Shown in pieces: positions 1-8,900 of a stretch of DNA of 37,132 nucleotides. Each line of letters begins with the position of its first letter. Positions within the stretch are counted from its first letter, which is position 1. The translations under genes were made by a program, and so were the position numbers. The notes beneath the pieces were generated by a model. It made no database searches. It had not been told where the DNA came from and was given only the letters and a program-made list of their open reading frames with translations. The DNA comes from an uncultured Ruminococcus sp. (GTDB lineage: Bacteria; Bacillota; Clostridia; Oscillospirales; Ruminococcaceae): NCBI GenBank assembly GCA_937872775.1, contig CALMUA010000156.1, positions 1-37,132 of the forward strand. Reading direction: 5' to 3'.

Positions 1-22
1 CGTCTAAATTTATATAATTTAC

Positions 23-51
23 TTGAAATTTAGGTTCTATTGTTGTATAAT
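23..51 (+). promoter_or_regulatory. Sigma-A promoter of the flagellar cluster
   Basis: TTGAAA (23-28), a 17-nt spacer and TATAAT (46-51) form an almost perfect vegetative promoter. Transcription would start near 58, giving a leader of about 70 nt before flgB. It implies that the early flagellar genes are transcribed by the housekeeping polymerase, with sigma28 acting on later genes. The window begins only 22 nt upstream, so upstream operators cannot be judged. Confidence 0.8.
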
Positions 52-125
52 AATATAATCATACTATTTGTTATAAATTGTTTGGTACATATTGGTCAAA
101 TAGCTAAATTTGGGAGGAATGGGTT

Positions 126-485
126 TTGATTTTAGATTCACTTCAGTTTAAGGCAATGGAAAGCGGCATAAAAGCTATGTCATTAAAACAGCAGATACAT
201 ACGCAGAATATTGCAAATATCGACACTCCGAACTACAAACTCAGAACATTTTCATTTGAAAATGCCCTTGAAAATTCTATTGAGGATAATAACAAGTACA
301 AATTTGAAGCTACTGTCGGACAACGTGATGAGACAGAAGTACAGATTGACGGAAACAACGTAGACGTAGAAGCAGAAAATCTTGAATTATACAGAGCATA
401 TATCCAGTCAGCAGCTGTAATTCAAAAAATGAATTCAGTAATTTCTGACACAAGATATATAATGACAAATGCAAATTTCAAGTGA
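126..485 (+). CDS. flgB: Flagellar basal-body rod protein FlgB
   Basis: FlgB is a proximal rod subunit that sits next to the MS ring and is exported by the flagellar type III apparatus. The 119-residue protein has the family length and the N-terminal rod signature NIANIDTPNYKLR at about residues 28-40. It ends in a helical segment (about residues 89-119) expected to coil with the N-terminal helix. The start is TTG, chosen because GGGAGG at 112-117 lies 8 nt upstream and the next in-frame ATG would delete conserved N-terminal sequence. It is the first gene after the sigma-A promoter and lies 18 nt from flgC. The identification rests on the signature, length and first position before flgC and fliE. 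Confidence 0.93.
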   Translation: MILDSLQFKAMESGIKAMSLKQQIHTQNIANIDTPNYKLRTFSFENALENSIEDNNKYKFEATVGQRDETEVQIDGNNVDVEAENLELYRAYIQSAAVIQKMNSVISDTRYIMTNANFK

Positions 486-503
486 TAAAAAGGTGGGGTA
501 AAA

Positions 504-926
504 ATGGCATTTTTAAACGCACTTAATATAACAGGCTCTGCTTTGACTGCGGAACGGTTCAGATCAAATATTATTCTGCAGAACATTGCAAATCAGAATA
601 CAATTGGCACAGACGGCAAAGATCCTTACAGAAGAAAGCAGGTTATTTTTGAAGAAAGAAAACCGACTTTCAGTGATACACTTGATACCATTTCAGGTGG
701 TGGAGTACAGATTAAAAAAATTGATGAAAGCCAGGAAGATTTCAGACCAGTATATGATCCTGAAAATCCCCAGGCTGATGAGGATGGATACATATATTAT
801 CCTAATGTAAACAATACCGAAGAACAGCTTGATCTCATGGAAGCTTCAAGAGTATATGAAGCAAATGTTTCAGCATTGAGTGTTATAAAAGCAATGGCGT
901 CAAAAGCTTTAGAAATCGGAAGATAA
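504..926 (+). CDS. flgC: Flagellar basal-body rod protein FlgC
   Basis: FlgC is the second proximal rod subunit. The 140-residue product matches family length. Near the N-terminus it has the rod motif NIANQNTIGTDGKDPYRRKQ (about residues 27-46), where the Asn/Ala and Pro-Tyr-Arg-Arg pattern is typical of FlgC rather than FlgB. The C-terminus carries the usual EASRVYEANVSALSVIKAM helix. ATG 504 is preceded by GGTGGGG. The gene lies between flgB and fliE in the canonical order, with short gaps that indicate co-transcription. Nothing unusual was seen. Confidence 0.94.
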   Translation: MAFLNALNITGSALTAERFRSNIILQNIANQNTIGTDGKDPYRRKQVIFEERKPTFSDTLDTISGGGVQIKKIDESQEDFRPVYDPENPQADEDGYIYYPNVNNTEEQLDLMEASRVYEANVSALSVIKAMASKALEIGR

Positions 927-951
927 ATAACAAAAAAGGATATGAGAAAAT

Positions 952-1281
952 ATGATTGATACAACATTTATAGTTCCACTTACACAAATGCCGTCTCTAT
1001 CTGAAATAAACACCAGCAGAACAGGTAATATAGCAACAGTATCAGGAATAAAAAACACTACAGGTTCATTTGCAGATACTCTTAAGCAGAAAATATTAGA
1101 CGTAAAAAATCTTGAACAGACATCACTTAACAGTGCTTATGCAGTGTCTATGGGAAAAACAGATGATATTGAAGGCGCAATGATTGATGCAACAAAGGCA
1201 TCTGTTGCAATAGAAACAACAGTACAGCTTACGACACGTGCAGTAAATGCATACAAGGAAATAATGCAGATGCAGATATAA
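952..1281 (+). CDS. fliE: Flagellar hook-basal body protein FliE
   Basis: FliE is the small adaptor linking the MS ring and export gate to the rod. The 109-residue protein has a variable N-terminus. The conserved C-terminal half includes SFADTLKQKILDVKNLEQTS (about residues 39-58), and the final helix has the family pattern KASVAIETTVQLTTRAVNAYKEIMQMQI. AAGGA lies upstream of ATG 952. It completes the flgB-flgC-fliE trio. It is followed by an unusually long 181-nt non-coding gap before fliF, whereas the preceding genes are about 20 nt apart. Confidence 0.92.
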   Translation: MIDTTFIVPLTQMPSLSEINTSRTGNIATVSGIKNTTGSFADTLKQKILDVKNLEQTSLNSAYAVSMGKTDDIEGAMIDATKASVAIETTVQLTTRAVNAYKEIMQMQI

Positions 1282-1462
1282 ATATTCAAGGCAGTACAGG
1301 ACATGACACAATGAATAAGAATGTGAATTTCTTATCGGCTTCCGAAAACAGCGTTCATTGCTCCTGATGTATAAAAAATATGAAATGACCTTAGTCAGAA
1401 CGTATATCTGCAGCAAACATATTAAAGAATGTGAGAGTTTTATGTGGAGTATGATTATTTAA
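1282..1462 (+). other. Non-coding gap between fliE and fliF
   Basis: No convincing gene is present in these 181 nt. The longest plus-strand ATG frame here (from about 1311) has fewer than 20 codons and only a weak ribosome site. A small hairpin (ATAAGAA / TTCTTAT, about 1314-1334) lacks a U-tract. A six-codon frame starting at ATG 1442 ends with TAA directly before the fliF ATG, in frame with it. No clear sigma-A or sigma28 promoter was found. Confidence 0.5.
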
Positions 1463-3058
1463 ATGAAAGATAAAATAAAGAAGATATGGGAAAAGATAAA
1501 ATCGGTCTGGAAAGGGCTAAGCAAAAAAATTAAAATCATTATTATTTCAGGAGCCGGAGCAGTTCTGGCGGCTGCAATAGTATTAACTGTTATACTTAAC
1601 TCTTCAAATGGTTGGATAGTCTTATTTCCTGGTATGACAAATGAAGAATCAACACAGGTCTATCTTGAACTGCAGAATATGGGAGTTGAGACTAAACTCA
1701 ATTCCGTTGGTGAGATTGAAGTACGTGAAGATCAATGGGATTCTCTTGTATATAAACTTGCTGATATGGGATATCCTCAGTCCACACCTTCGTATGGAAC
1801 GTTTTTTGATAATTTAAGCATGACAATGAGTGAGTTTGAAAAGAAACAAACCCTGCGTTTTGAACTTCAGGACAGGATGCAGACCACAATTAAAAGAATA
1901 GACGGTGTAAAGGGAGCTATAGTTACAATAAGTCTTCCGGAAACGTCAAATTATGTATGGAAAGAAAATGAAGAAAAGGCCACTGCAAGTGTAATGCTTA
2001 CACTTTCTGCTCCTGATTCATTTACAGGAGAACAGGTCAATGCAATAAAAAATATTGTAGCATACAGTGCTCAGCAGATAAAACCGGAGGATGTAAAAGT
2101 AATTGATGCATCTTCAGGAAAAGAACTTTTTGGTGCTGAGGAAAAGGAAGAAGGAGAATATAATCAGGAAGATCGTATCAACTATGTAAATATAATTAAA
2201 AATCAATATGAGGAAAATGCAGAAAAGATTTTATCTTCTATTTACGGAGAAGACGGAGTAATTGCAGTAGCTTCAGTAACAGTTGATTATGATAAGATAA
2301 CACAGGAAGTCAAAGAACTTATCACTGATGACGATGGTGAGGGAGTAAAACAAAAAGAGGGTATTAAATATAATACAAATGGTGTAGTTGATAACGGCGG
2401 TGTTGTCGGTGAAGAAAACAATACTGATATTCCTAACTATGGGAATCTTGAAGATAATTTAAACAGCGACAATACACCAGAATATGAAAGAAATACAGAA
2501 TGGGCTATAGGTTATATGCTGACCCAGACTGAAAAGGCACAGGGTGGTATTACAGACGCAAGTATCTCAGTTGTTGTTACTACACCGTCAGGAGTACTTA
2601 CAGCAGATGAAAGAAATATGCTGACTCAGCTTGTAAAAAATGCTACAAATATTGCTGAAGAAAAAATATCAGTTTCAGCTAAACTGGCAGAAGGAATTTT
2701 ACCGATTGAAGATGAGGAACAGCAGGGTACATCTCCTCTTGCAAATCTGCTTAAGAGAAAATTGTTCAGATATTTACTCATATTGGCAGCAGCGTTTGTA
2801 CTTGCTCTTGTTATAGTTGTTATATTTGTTATAAACAGAAGAGCTAAAAGAAAGATTGCTCAGGCAAGGGCAGAAAGTCAGGATCAGGTTGAAAGAATGA
2901 AAAAATCTATTGAAGAAGACAGAATGCGAAAGAGTATTGAAGAAGAAGCAAAGGAACGTTCAGGACAGTCAACAGCAACAGCAAATGAGGTTAAGGAATT
3001 TGCACTTAAAAATCCTGAGATCGCTGCAGCTCTTATTCGTTCATTAATGAAGGAATAA
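1463..3058 (+). CDS. fliF: Flagellar MS-ring protein FliF
   Basis: FliF forms the membrane MS ring on which the rod, export gate and C ring assemble. The 531-residue protein has a basic N-terminus, a first transmembrane segment at about residues 26-46, a long periplasm-side region with YscJ-type ring-building motifs (residues about 50-220), an acidic linker, and a second transmembrane segment at about 435-458. The C-terminal tail ends in EFALKNPEIAAALIRSLMKE, resembling the FliG-binding tail of other FliF proteins. ATG 1463 follows GGAG at 1446-1449. fliF is bordered by gaps of 181 and 174 nt, and the expected downstream fliG is absent. The retained tail implies that a FliG partner exists elsewhere. 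Confidence 0.96.
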   Translation: MKDKIKKIWEKIKSVWKGLSKKIKIIIISGAGAVLAAAIVLTVILNSSNGWIVLFPGMTNEESTQVYLELQNMGVETKLNSVGEIEVREDQWDSLVYKLADMGYPQSTPSYGTFFDNLSMTMSEFEKKQTLRFELQDRMQTTIKRIDGVKGAIVTISLPETSNYVWKENEEKATASVMLTLSAPDSFTGEQVNAIKNIVAYSAQQIKPEDVKVIDASSGKELFGAEEKEEGEYNQEDRINYVNIIKNQYEENAEKILSSIYGEDGVIAVASVTVDYDKITQEVKELITDDDGEGVKQKEGIKYNTNGVVDNGGVVGEENNTDIPNYGNLEDNLNSDNTPEYERNTEWAIGYMLTQTEKAQGGITDASISVVVTTPSGVLTADERNMLTQLVKNATNIAEEKISVSAKLAEGILPIEDEEQQGTSPLANLLKRKLFRYLLILAAAFVLALVIVVIFVINRRAKRKIAQARAESQDQVERMKKSIEEDRMRKSIEEEAKERSGQSTATANEVKEFALKNPEIAAALIRSLMKE

Positions 3059-3232
3059 TTGTTACTACTGAGCTTTATAGGGCAAATCCCCATGGTTTTA
3101 AGTATTCCGGATTATGTGGAACTGTTCCGGTTAGATTTATACATTACGGATACATAATTTTCAAGGTTTTATAATAAGGCTCAATAGAACAAATAAGTTA
3201 TTATTATTTGAAAATCAGAGGAAGTGAATTGA
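3059..3232 (+). other. Gap where fliG is normally found
   Basis: In most Firmicutes fliG (about 330 codons) lies here. Only 174 nt remain. I found no FliG motif in any frame. One frame is open without a start codon for about 38 codons (3061 to a TAA near 3177), reading VTTELYRANPHGFKYSGL and onward, which I do not recognise. There is no terminator or obvious promoter. The last part carries GAGGAAG, the SD of fliH. Confidence 0.6.
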
Positions 3233-4075
3233 TTGCATCGGATTTTTAAATCAGAAGATGTTATAAAAATTGAAGAGGCAGTTAAAATACCTGACTGTGT
3301 TATCAGCATACCTCAAAAATCGTTACCTGAATTCACAAATGACGATAACACAGATAAATATGATCATATTCTTGAACAGATGAGAAAAGATAATGAAAAA
3401 TATCTACAGGCAGAACAGGAAAAATTGCTTATTGAAAAAGATGCAATTCTTAAACAGGCTGAGATGGAAGCTTCTGCAATAAAAGAGAATGCAAAAAAGG
3501 AATGCGATGAGATTATTGAGCAAGCTCAAAAAAAATCAGATGAAATATGCAGCAAGGCATATAATGATGGATTCCAGAAAGGAATTGAAGCTAAAGCAGA
3601 TGAATTGAATTCATATATGAAGAAATTAGAAAATTTACTTGAAGAGTTGAGAAACTCGCAGGAGGAATATTTCGCCATATATTCAAAAGAACTTAAAGCA
3701 CTTTCTCTTGATGTTGCAGAAAAGCTTGTTTGTCAGAAACTTGATGAAGATGACACGATGATATTTCCTATGGTAAGAAGTGCTATAAAGTCAATACGTG
3801 ATGCCAAATGGATAAAAGTTGAGATATCAGATAAATTAAGAAACATAGCATCTGCATTAGAAAATTCTCTTTCTGAAGGAAGACCGTCACAGAATATTGA
3901 GGTTGAGCTAAGACGTGATGCACATAAGGGAACATGTGTTGTTCATACAGCAGAGGGTGTCATTGTTGCTTCTGTTCTTACTCAAATAGAAAACATACGT
4001 GAATATTTTAGTAAATACAAGGATAGTGATGAAGAATATGAGGAGTATGTTAAATCAGGCGAAACTCAGACATAG
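3233..4075 (+). CDS. fliH: Flagellar assembly protein FliH
   Basis: FliH is the peripheral stalk and negative regulator of the FliI export ATPase. It links FliI to the C ring and export gate, like subunits b and delta of F-type ATP synthase. The 280-residue protein has a short N-terminal region and a long charged coiled coil (about residues 45-160; AILKQAEMEASAIKENAKKE and similar heptads). A compact C-terminal domain (about 160-270) includes ELKALSLDVAEKLVCQKL and VELRRDAHKGTCVVHTAEG, typical of FliH/V-ATPase E-type stalks. The start is TTG, with GAGGAAG about 7 nt upstream. The fliI start follows the stop after one nucleotide, so translation is probably coupled. Confidence 0.88.
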   Translation: MHRIFKSEDVIKIEEAVKIPDCVISIPQKSLPEFTNDDNTDKYDHILEQMRKDNEKYLQAEQEKLLIEKDAILKQAEMEASAIKENAKKECDEIIEQAQKKSDEICSKAYNDGFQKGIEAKADELNSYMKKLENLLEELRNSQEEYFAIYSKELKALSLDVAEKLVCQKLDEDDTMIFPMVRSAIKSIRDAKWIKVEISDKLRNIASALENSLSEGRPSQNIEVELRRDAHKGTCVVHTAEGVIVASVLTQIENIREYFSKYKDSDEEYEEYVKSGETQT

Positions 4076-4076
4076 T

Positions 4077-5357
4077 ATGAAATTGAACAATTTTTATACA
4101 ATTCTCGGAAAAATTGAACAAATTGTCGGACTGACAGTCGAGGCTTCAGGAATGTCATGTAATATCGGCGACGTATGCAATATATCAGTAGTAGGGAAAA
4201 AAAGAAAAAACATATTATCGGAAGTAGTAGGCTTTAAAAACAATAAAGTACTTCTTATGCCGTATGAGGATATAGAGGGAATAGGATACGGAAGCTTTGT
4301 AAGCAATACAGGGCAAAAACTCAGGGTAAAGATGAGCGAAAGCCTTATAGGACGTACCGTTGATGCACTTGGAAATCCTATTGACGGAAAAGGTGAAATA
4401 CAATCTGATTTGTATTACACAATAAACGGAACACCGTCAAATCCTATGAGAAGGCCGCCAATAAGGGAATCAATTGAATTTGGAGTAAAAGCCATAGACG
4501 GAATGCTCACCATTGGCAAAGGACAAAGAATGGGCATATTTGCCGGAAGTGGTGTAGGTAAAAGTACCCTGATGGGTATGATAGCACGAAATATCAAAGC
4601 AGACGTTAACGTTATTGCACTGGTAGGAGAACGTGGACGAGAACTTATGGAATTTATAAATAAAGACCTTGGTCCTGAAGGTGTAAAACGAAGTGTACTT
4701 GTTGTTGCAACATCAGACCAGCCTGCAATGCTCAGATCCAAATGTGCTCAGACAGCAACGACTATTGCCGAGTATTTTAAGGATCAGGGCAAGGATGTTC
4801 TTTTAATGATGGATTCACTGACTCGTTTTTGTATGGCAGAAAGGGAAATAGGACTCAGTGTAGGAGAACCTCCGATAGCAAGGGGTTATACACCATCAAT
4901 TTATGCATCACTTCCAAAGCTTCTTGAGCGCTGTGGAAATTTTGAAAAAGGTTCAATCACTGGTATTTTTACAGTTCTTGTAGAAGGTGATGATTCAAAT
5001 GAACCTATTTCGGATACTGTAAGAGGTATTATTGACGGACACATAATGTTGTCCAGAAAAATAGCTATGAAGAATCATTATCCGGCAATTGACGTTCTTG
5101 CGAGCATCAGTCGTCTTATGTCAGAGATAGCCACTCCGGATCAGAAAAAAGTAGCTGGTCAGATAAGAAAGATAATGTCTATATATCAGGAGAATCAGGA
5201 TCTGATTTCAATTGGTGCATATAAAGCAGGAAGTAATCAGGAGCTTGATTACGCAATTAATCGCATTGATGCAATAAATAAATTTTTGCAGCAGCCGGTT
5301 GACAAGCGATATACAATGGATGAAACGATTACAAATATGCTTAACATTGTAAAATAG
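4077..5357 (+). CDS. fliI: Flagellum-specific ATPase FliI
   Basis: FliI is the hexameric ATPase that energises and orders substrate delivery to the flagellar export gate. The 426-residue form has an N-terminal beta-barrel domain (GKIEQIVGLTVEASG, about residues 11-25), Walker A AGSGVGKST (about 156-164), the catalytic stretch ALVGERGREL and Walker B DVLLMMDSLTRF, plus the family motif GYTPSIYASLPKLLERCG. ATG 4077 immediately follows the fliH stop (TAG 4073-4075) and suits reinitiation, but it has no SD. In-frame ATGs at 4029 (AAGGA 5 nt upstream), 4038 and 4047 overlap fliH and cannot be excluded. The C-terminus is complete. Confidence 0.96.
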   Translation: MKLNNFYTILGKIEQIVGLTVEASGMSCNIGDVCNISVVGKKRKNILSEVVGFKNNKVLLMPYEDIEGIGYGSFVSNTGQKLRVKMSESLIGRTVDALGNPIDGKGEIQSDLYYTINGTPSNPMRRPPIRESIEFGVKAIDGMLTIGKGQRMGIFAGSGVGKSTLMGMIARNIKADVNVIALVGERGRELMEFINKDLGPEGVKRSVLVVATSDQPAMLRSKCAQTATTIAEYFKDQGKDVLLMMDSLTRFCMAEREIGLSVGEPPIARGYTPSIYASLPKLLERCGNFEKGSITGIFTVLVEGDDSNEPISDTVRGIIDGHIMLSRKIAMKNHYPAIDVLASISRLMSEIATPDQKKVAGQIRKIMSIYQENQDLISIGAYKAGSNQELDYAINRIDAINKFLQQPVDKRYTMDETITNMLNIVK

Positions 5358-5373
5358 ATTGAAGGAATTTTAA

Positions 5374-5847
5374 ATGAAAAAGTTTGAATTTCCATTGAGG
5401 AAAATGAGAGATTATAAGAGACAGATGATGGAAAGAGAAAAAAACTATCTGCTGAGTCTGTATTCTGAATATAATTATATTGAAGCAAGATATAATGAAC
5501 TTAATGATGAAATCAGAGATCTATGTATGTCATCTGATAATGACATGCGTGTTGGCACAAGTGTAAGAGAAATTCAGATTTATGAAATGAAAAAGGAAGC
5601 AGTACGCCGTGAACAGTCACAATTAAGAATACAGATGGATGTACTGGACAGTCTGATTGAAAAACAACGCAAGGTGGTTGTCAGGATTTCTCAGGAAGTT
5701 TCCGGCCTGGATAAACTTGAAGAAAATCAGAAATCAGAGTATTTATATCTTCTTGATAAGGAAAATGAACGTGCGATAGAGGAATTTTTATCGTTTAAAC
5801 TTATACATAACAAAGAAGATGTTTATGCACTAAATATAAAAGAATAG
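5374..5847 (+). CDS. fliJ: Flagellar export chaperone FliJ
   Basis: FliJ is a small coiled-coil protein that acts like the gamma subunit of rotary ATPases. It inserts into the FliI ring and contacts FlhA. The 157-residue product is almost entirely helical and charged, starting MKKFEFPLRKMRDYKRQMMEREK, the usual FliJ opening (F-x-F-x-L-x-x-x-R-x-x-K). A second helix follows from about residue 75. Length, position directly after fliI and the N-terminal pattern identify it; coiled-coil proteins diverge too fast for more detail. GAAGGA lies upstream of ATG 5374. Confidence 0.87.
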   Translation: MKKFEFPLRKMRDYKRQMMEREKNYLLSLYSEYNYIEARYNELNDEIRDLCMSSDNDMRVGTSVREIQIYEMKKEAVRREQSQLRIQMDVLDSLIEKQRKVVVRISQEVSGLDKLEENQKSEYLYLLDKENERAIEEFLSFKLIHNKEDVYALNIKE

Positions 5848-5910
5848 AATTTATCTATGAAATTTATTTTCAGTTAATTATAAAGTATACTTGAAAGGAG
5901 GTGAGGAAAA

Positions 5911-8900
5911 ATGGAGAGAGTGAGTGATATGGCATTTGATATAAGTCAATGTCTGGTTCAGGGTGTAAAGGCAAGTACAGATGGTCTGAAAAATGTTATG
6001 GCTGGTACAGGATTTATTGATGTGTTACAACAGAAGTCAATTACAGGAGAATTAAATACTAATGTTCCTGATACTCCGGTAGCAGTTAAAATGACGGATG
6101 CAGTTCTGCAGTCACTGTTTTCACAGGGAGTTGCCGGCATTACCAATAAAGAATGTGTAATTCAGATGAATAATCAACTAGTTAAGCTTAATAAATCAGA
6201 CGGATTTGATTCTGAGGTACAGGTAAATGAAATAAATGGGGAAGATTTAGAAAAAATACAGATTTGTTTTTTATCTGACACTGAAAATCAACAAACGGTA
6301 TCAGATGAAAATGTTATTGTACAGGATCAGCATCAAACAAATGATACATATGATAATTTTTCAGGCAGAATGGTACGTAGTCTGGAAAATCCGCAAAGTA
6401 TTAAATGTAAAAGTACTGAACCTGTAAAATGTGAAGTTACTGAACTTGTAAAACGTGAAGGTATTGAACCTGTAAAATGTGAAGTTACTGAACCTGTAAA
6501 ACGTGAAGGTATTGAACCTGTAAAACGTGAAGGTATTGAACCTGTAAAACGTGAAGGTATTGAACCTGTAAAACGTGAAGGTATTGAACCTGTAAAACGT
6601 GAAGGTATTGAACCTGTAAAACGTGAAGGTATTGAACCTGTAAAACGTGAAGGTATTGAACCTGTAAAACGTGAAGGTATTGAACCTGTAAAACGTGAAG
6701 GTATTGAACCTGTAAAACGTGAAGGTATTGAACCTGTAAAATGTGAAGTTACTGAACCTGTAAAACGTGAAGGTATTGAATCTGTAAAACGTGAAGTTAC
6801 TCAACCTGTAAAATCCGAAAGTTTTCAATCTGATATAATTAAAGATTTTAAAAGTAAAATCGGTAATTTACAGGACAACAATTCATCTGAAAAAACGATT
6901 AATACCGACAATACAGAATCAGATGATAAAAATATGAACACAAAAGTAAAAATAACTTCAACCTCAGATAGTGATAACATAACTCATCAAACACAGATTG
7001 GTCTGGCAACTGATTCATATTTTGCGTATGATCAATTTCAGTATAATTCATATTCTGCACCGGATAGTTCTGAATCTGCAAAAGTAAATATTCAATCAGA
7101 AAATGAAATTAATACTTCATTGATAAGCACGGATATAAACTGGTCAAACCCTGAATCAGCCAACACAAAGTCAAATGCAGAGGAAAAGGTGACAGAACCT
7201 GCTGTAAATAGAAAAACAAAAATACAGCTAAATATTGAGGATTCATTAACGTCACAATCAATACAGGCAGATATGAATGCAGAATTCAAAGTACACACGG
7301 TATCTGAAGATCAGATAAAACAGCAAGAAGTACATACAAATGCAGAAGTAAAAGTACAGTCAGTATATTCTGAAGATCAGATAAGACCACAGGCAGTACA
7401 GATAAACACAGAAGCAAGAGTAGGTGGAACAGAGCCGCATACAAATGCAGAAGTAAAAGTACAGTCAGTATATTCTGAAGATCAGATAAGACCACAGGCA
7501 GTACAGATAAACACAGAAGCAAGAGTAGGTGGAACAGAGCCGCATACAAATGCAGAAGTAAAAGTACAGTCAGTATATTCTGAAGATCAGATAAGACCAC
7601 AGGCAGTACAGATAAACACAGAAGCAAAAGTACAGTTCAAGTCTGAAAATCAGATAAAACCACAGGCAGTACAGGCAAATGCAGAAGTAAAAGTACAGCC
7701 AGAATCTGAAGATCAGATAAAACCACAAGAAGTACAGACAAAGCTGCAAGCAGAAGCAGTTACAACAGATACACACGCAAATGCAGAAGTCAAGGTACAG
7801 CCACAGACTGAAAATTATGTAAAGCCAGGAGCCGTACATATAAAATCTGATTCAATGCCAGAGCCACATTTACAATATGATAATGAAAATCAGAATAATG
7901 CTTTTACAACACAGATTAATGTAAATGCAGATTCAGAATCACAGATACATTACAATCCGCAAAACGATATAAAAGCTGAAGAAGTGCAGACAAGTGAAAA
8001 TATGAAAGCACAAAAAATTCAGTCTGATGTAGTTAATAATAAGTTTGAGTTCAGTCAATCTGATGCCCAGATAAGAAATAACTTAAATGATAATTCAAAA
8101 ATATATCAGAATGAAAAACTTCAGTCAGATTATAAACCGTATTCAGATAATAACGTATCAGATACTGATAATCAAATGGTTTATTCATCTCAGGTGCAGA
8201 ATGATGATAAATCAGATGAAATTTTAGCAAATCACAATAACAGAAATTTATCACCAGATAATATTCAGATGCATTTACGTAATAATCAAAAAACTGTTGT
8301 CTCAGACAATAACAATGACAGAAGTAGCGAACATACAGATTCCGGAAATGATTTTATCGGTATGAAAATGGCTGGTAAATCAACAGATGAAGTAAACAAA
8401 AATCCGGATTCACAGCTAGAAGAGTTATCTGATTTCGAATCAATAATGCATAATGCAGTTACCCTTAATTCATTGGATTTTGCAAGAGTATCAAATATTT
8501 CAATGGAAGACACGGTAATGGAGAAGGAAATATCTTCACAGACATTTGATGCACTTGACGATGGAATCATAAATGACAAAAAGGAATTTATAATCAAGCT
8601 TTCACCTCATGGCCTTGGTGATATAACAGTTAAACTTATTAAATCAGATGATGCTGTTCTTGTTAAAATGATAGCTTCAAATGAGAAGACCGCACAGCTG
8701 CTTAACCGAGATATTGGTATACTTCATAATATGCTAAGTTCACATAACGCTGAAATCCAGCCGGTAATATATCAGAGACCGGATGACAACGGCAGCAGAT
8801 ATCAGTTTAGTCAAGGATTTTCATATAATCAGGATTTCCAGAAAAATCAGAATCAATCACAAAGACACTGGCATTCAGGCGGACAGGATTATACGGCAGA

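Noticed and set aside
3061..3177. Open frame in the fliF-fliH gap as a fliG remnant
   Set aside because: It has no start codon or SD and no FliG motif. At this AT content a 38-codon open stretch is unremarkable.
6490..6729. CRISPR-like regular repeat array
   Set aside because: The repeats are contiguous 24-bp units without unique spacers and are in frame within fliK.
6361..6828. 155-codon open frame on the minus strand opposite the fliK repeats (repeating FNTFTFYR)
   Set aside because: It is the complement of the 24-bp repeat, which happens to lack stops in that frame. It has no SD, an implausible composition and lies wholly within fliK.
7286..7839. Leu/Cys-rich minus-strand open frames over the 105-bp repeats
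   Set aside because: They are mirror products of repetitive coding sequence without ribosome sites and fully inside fliK.
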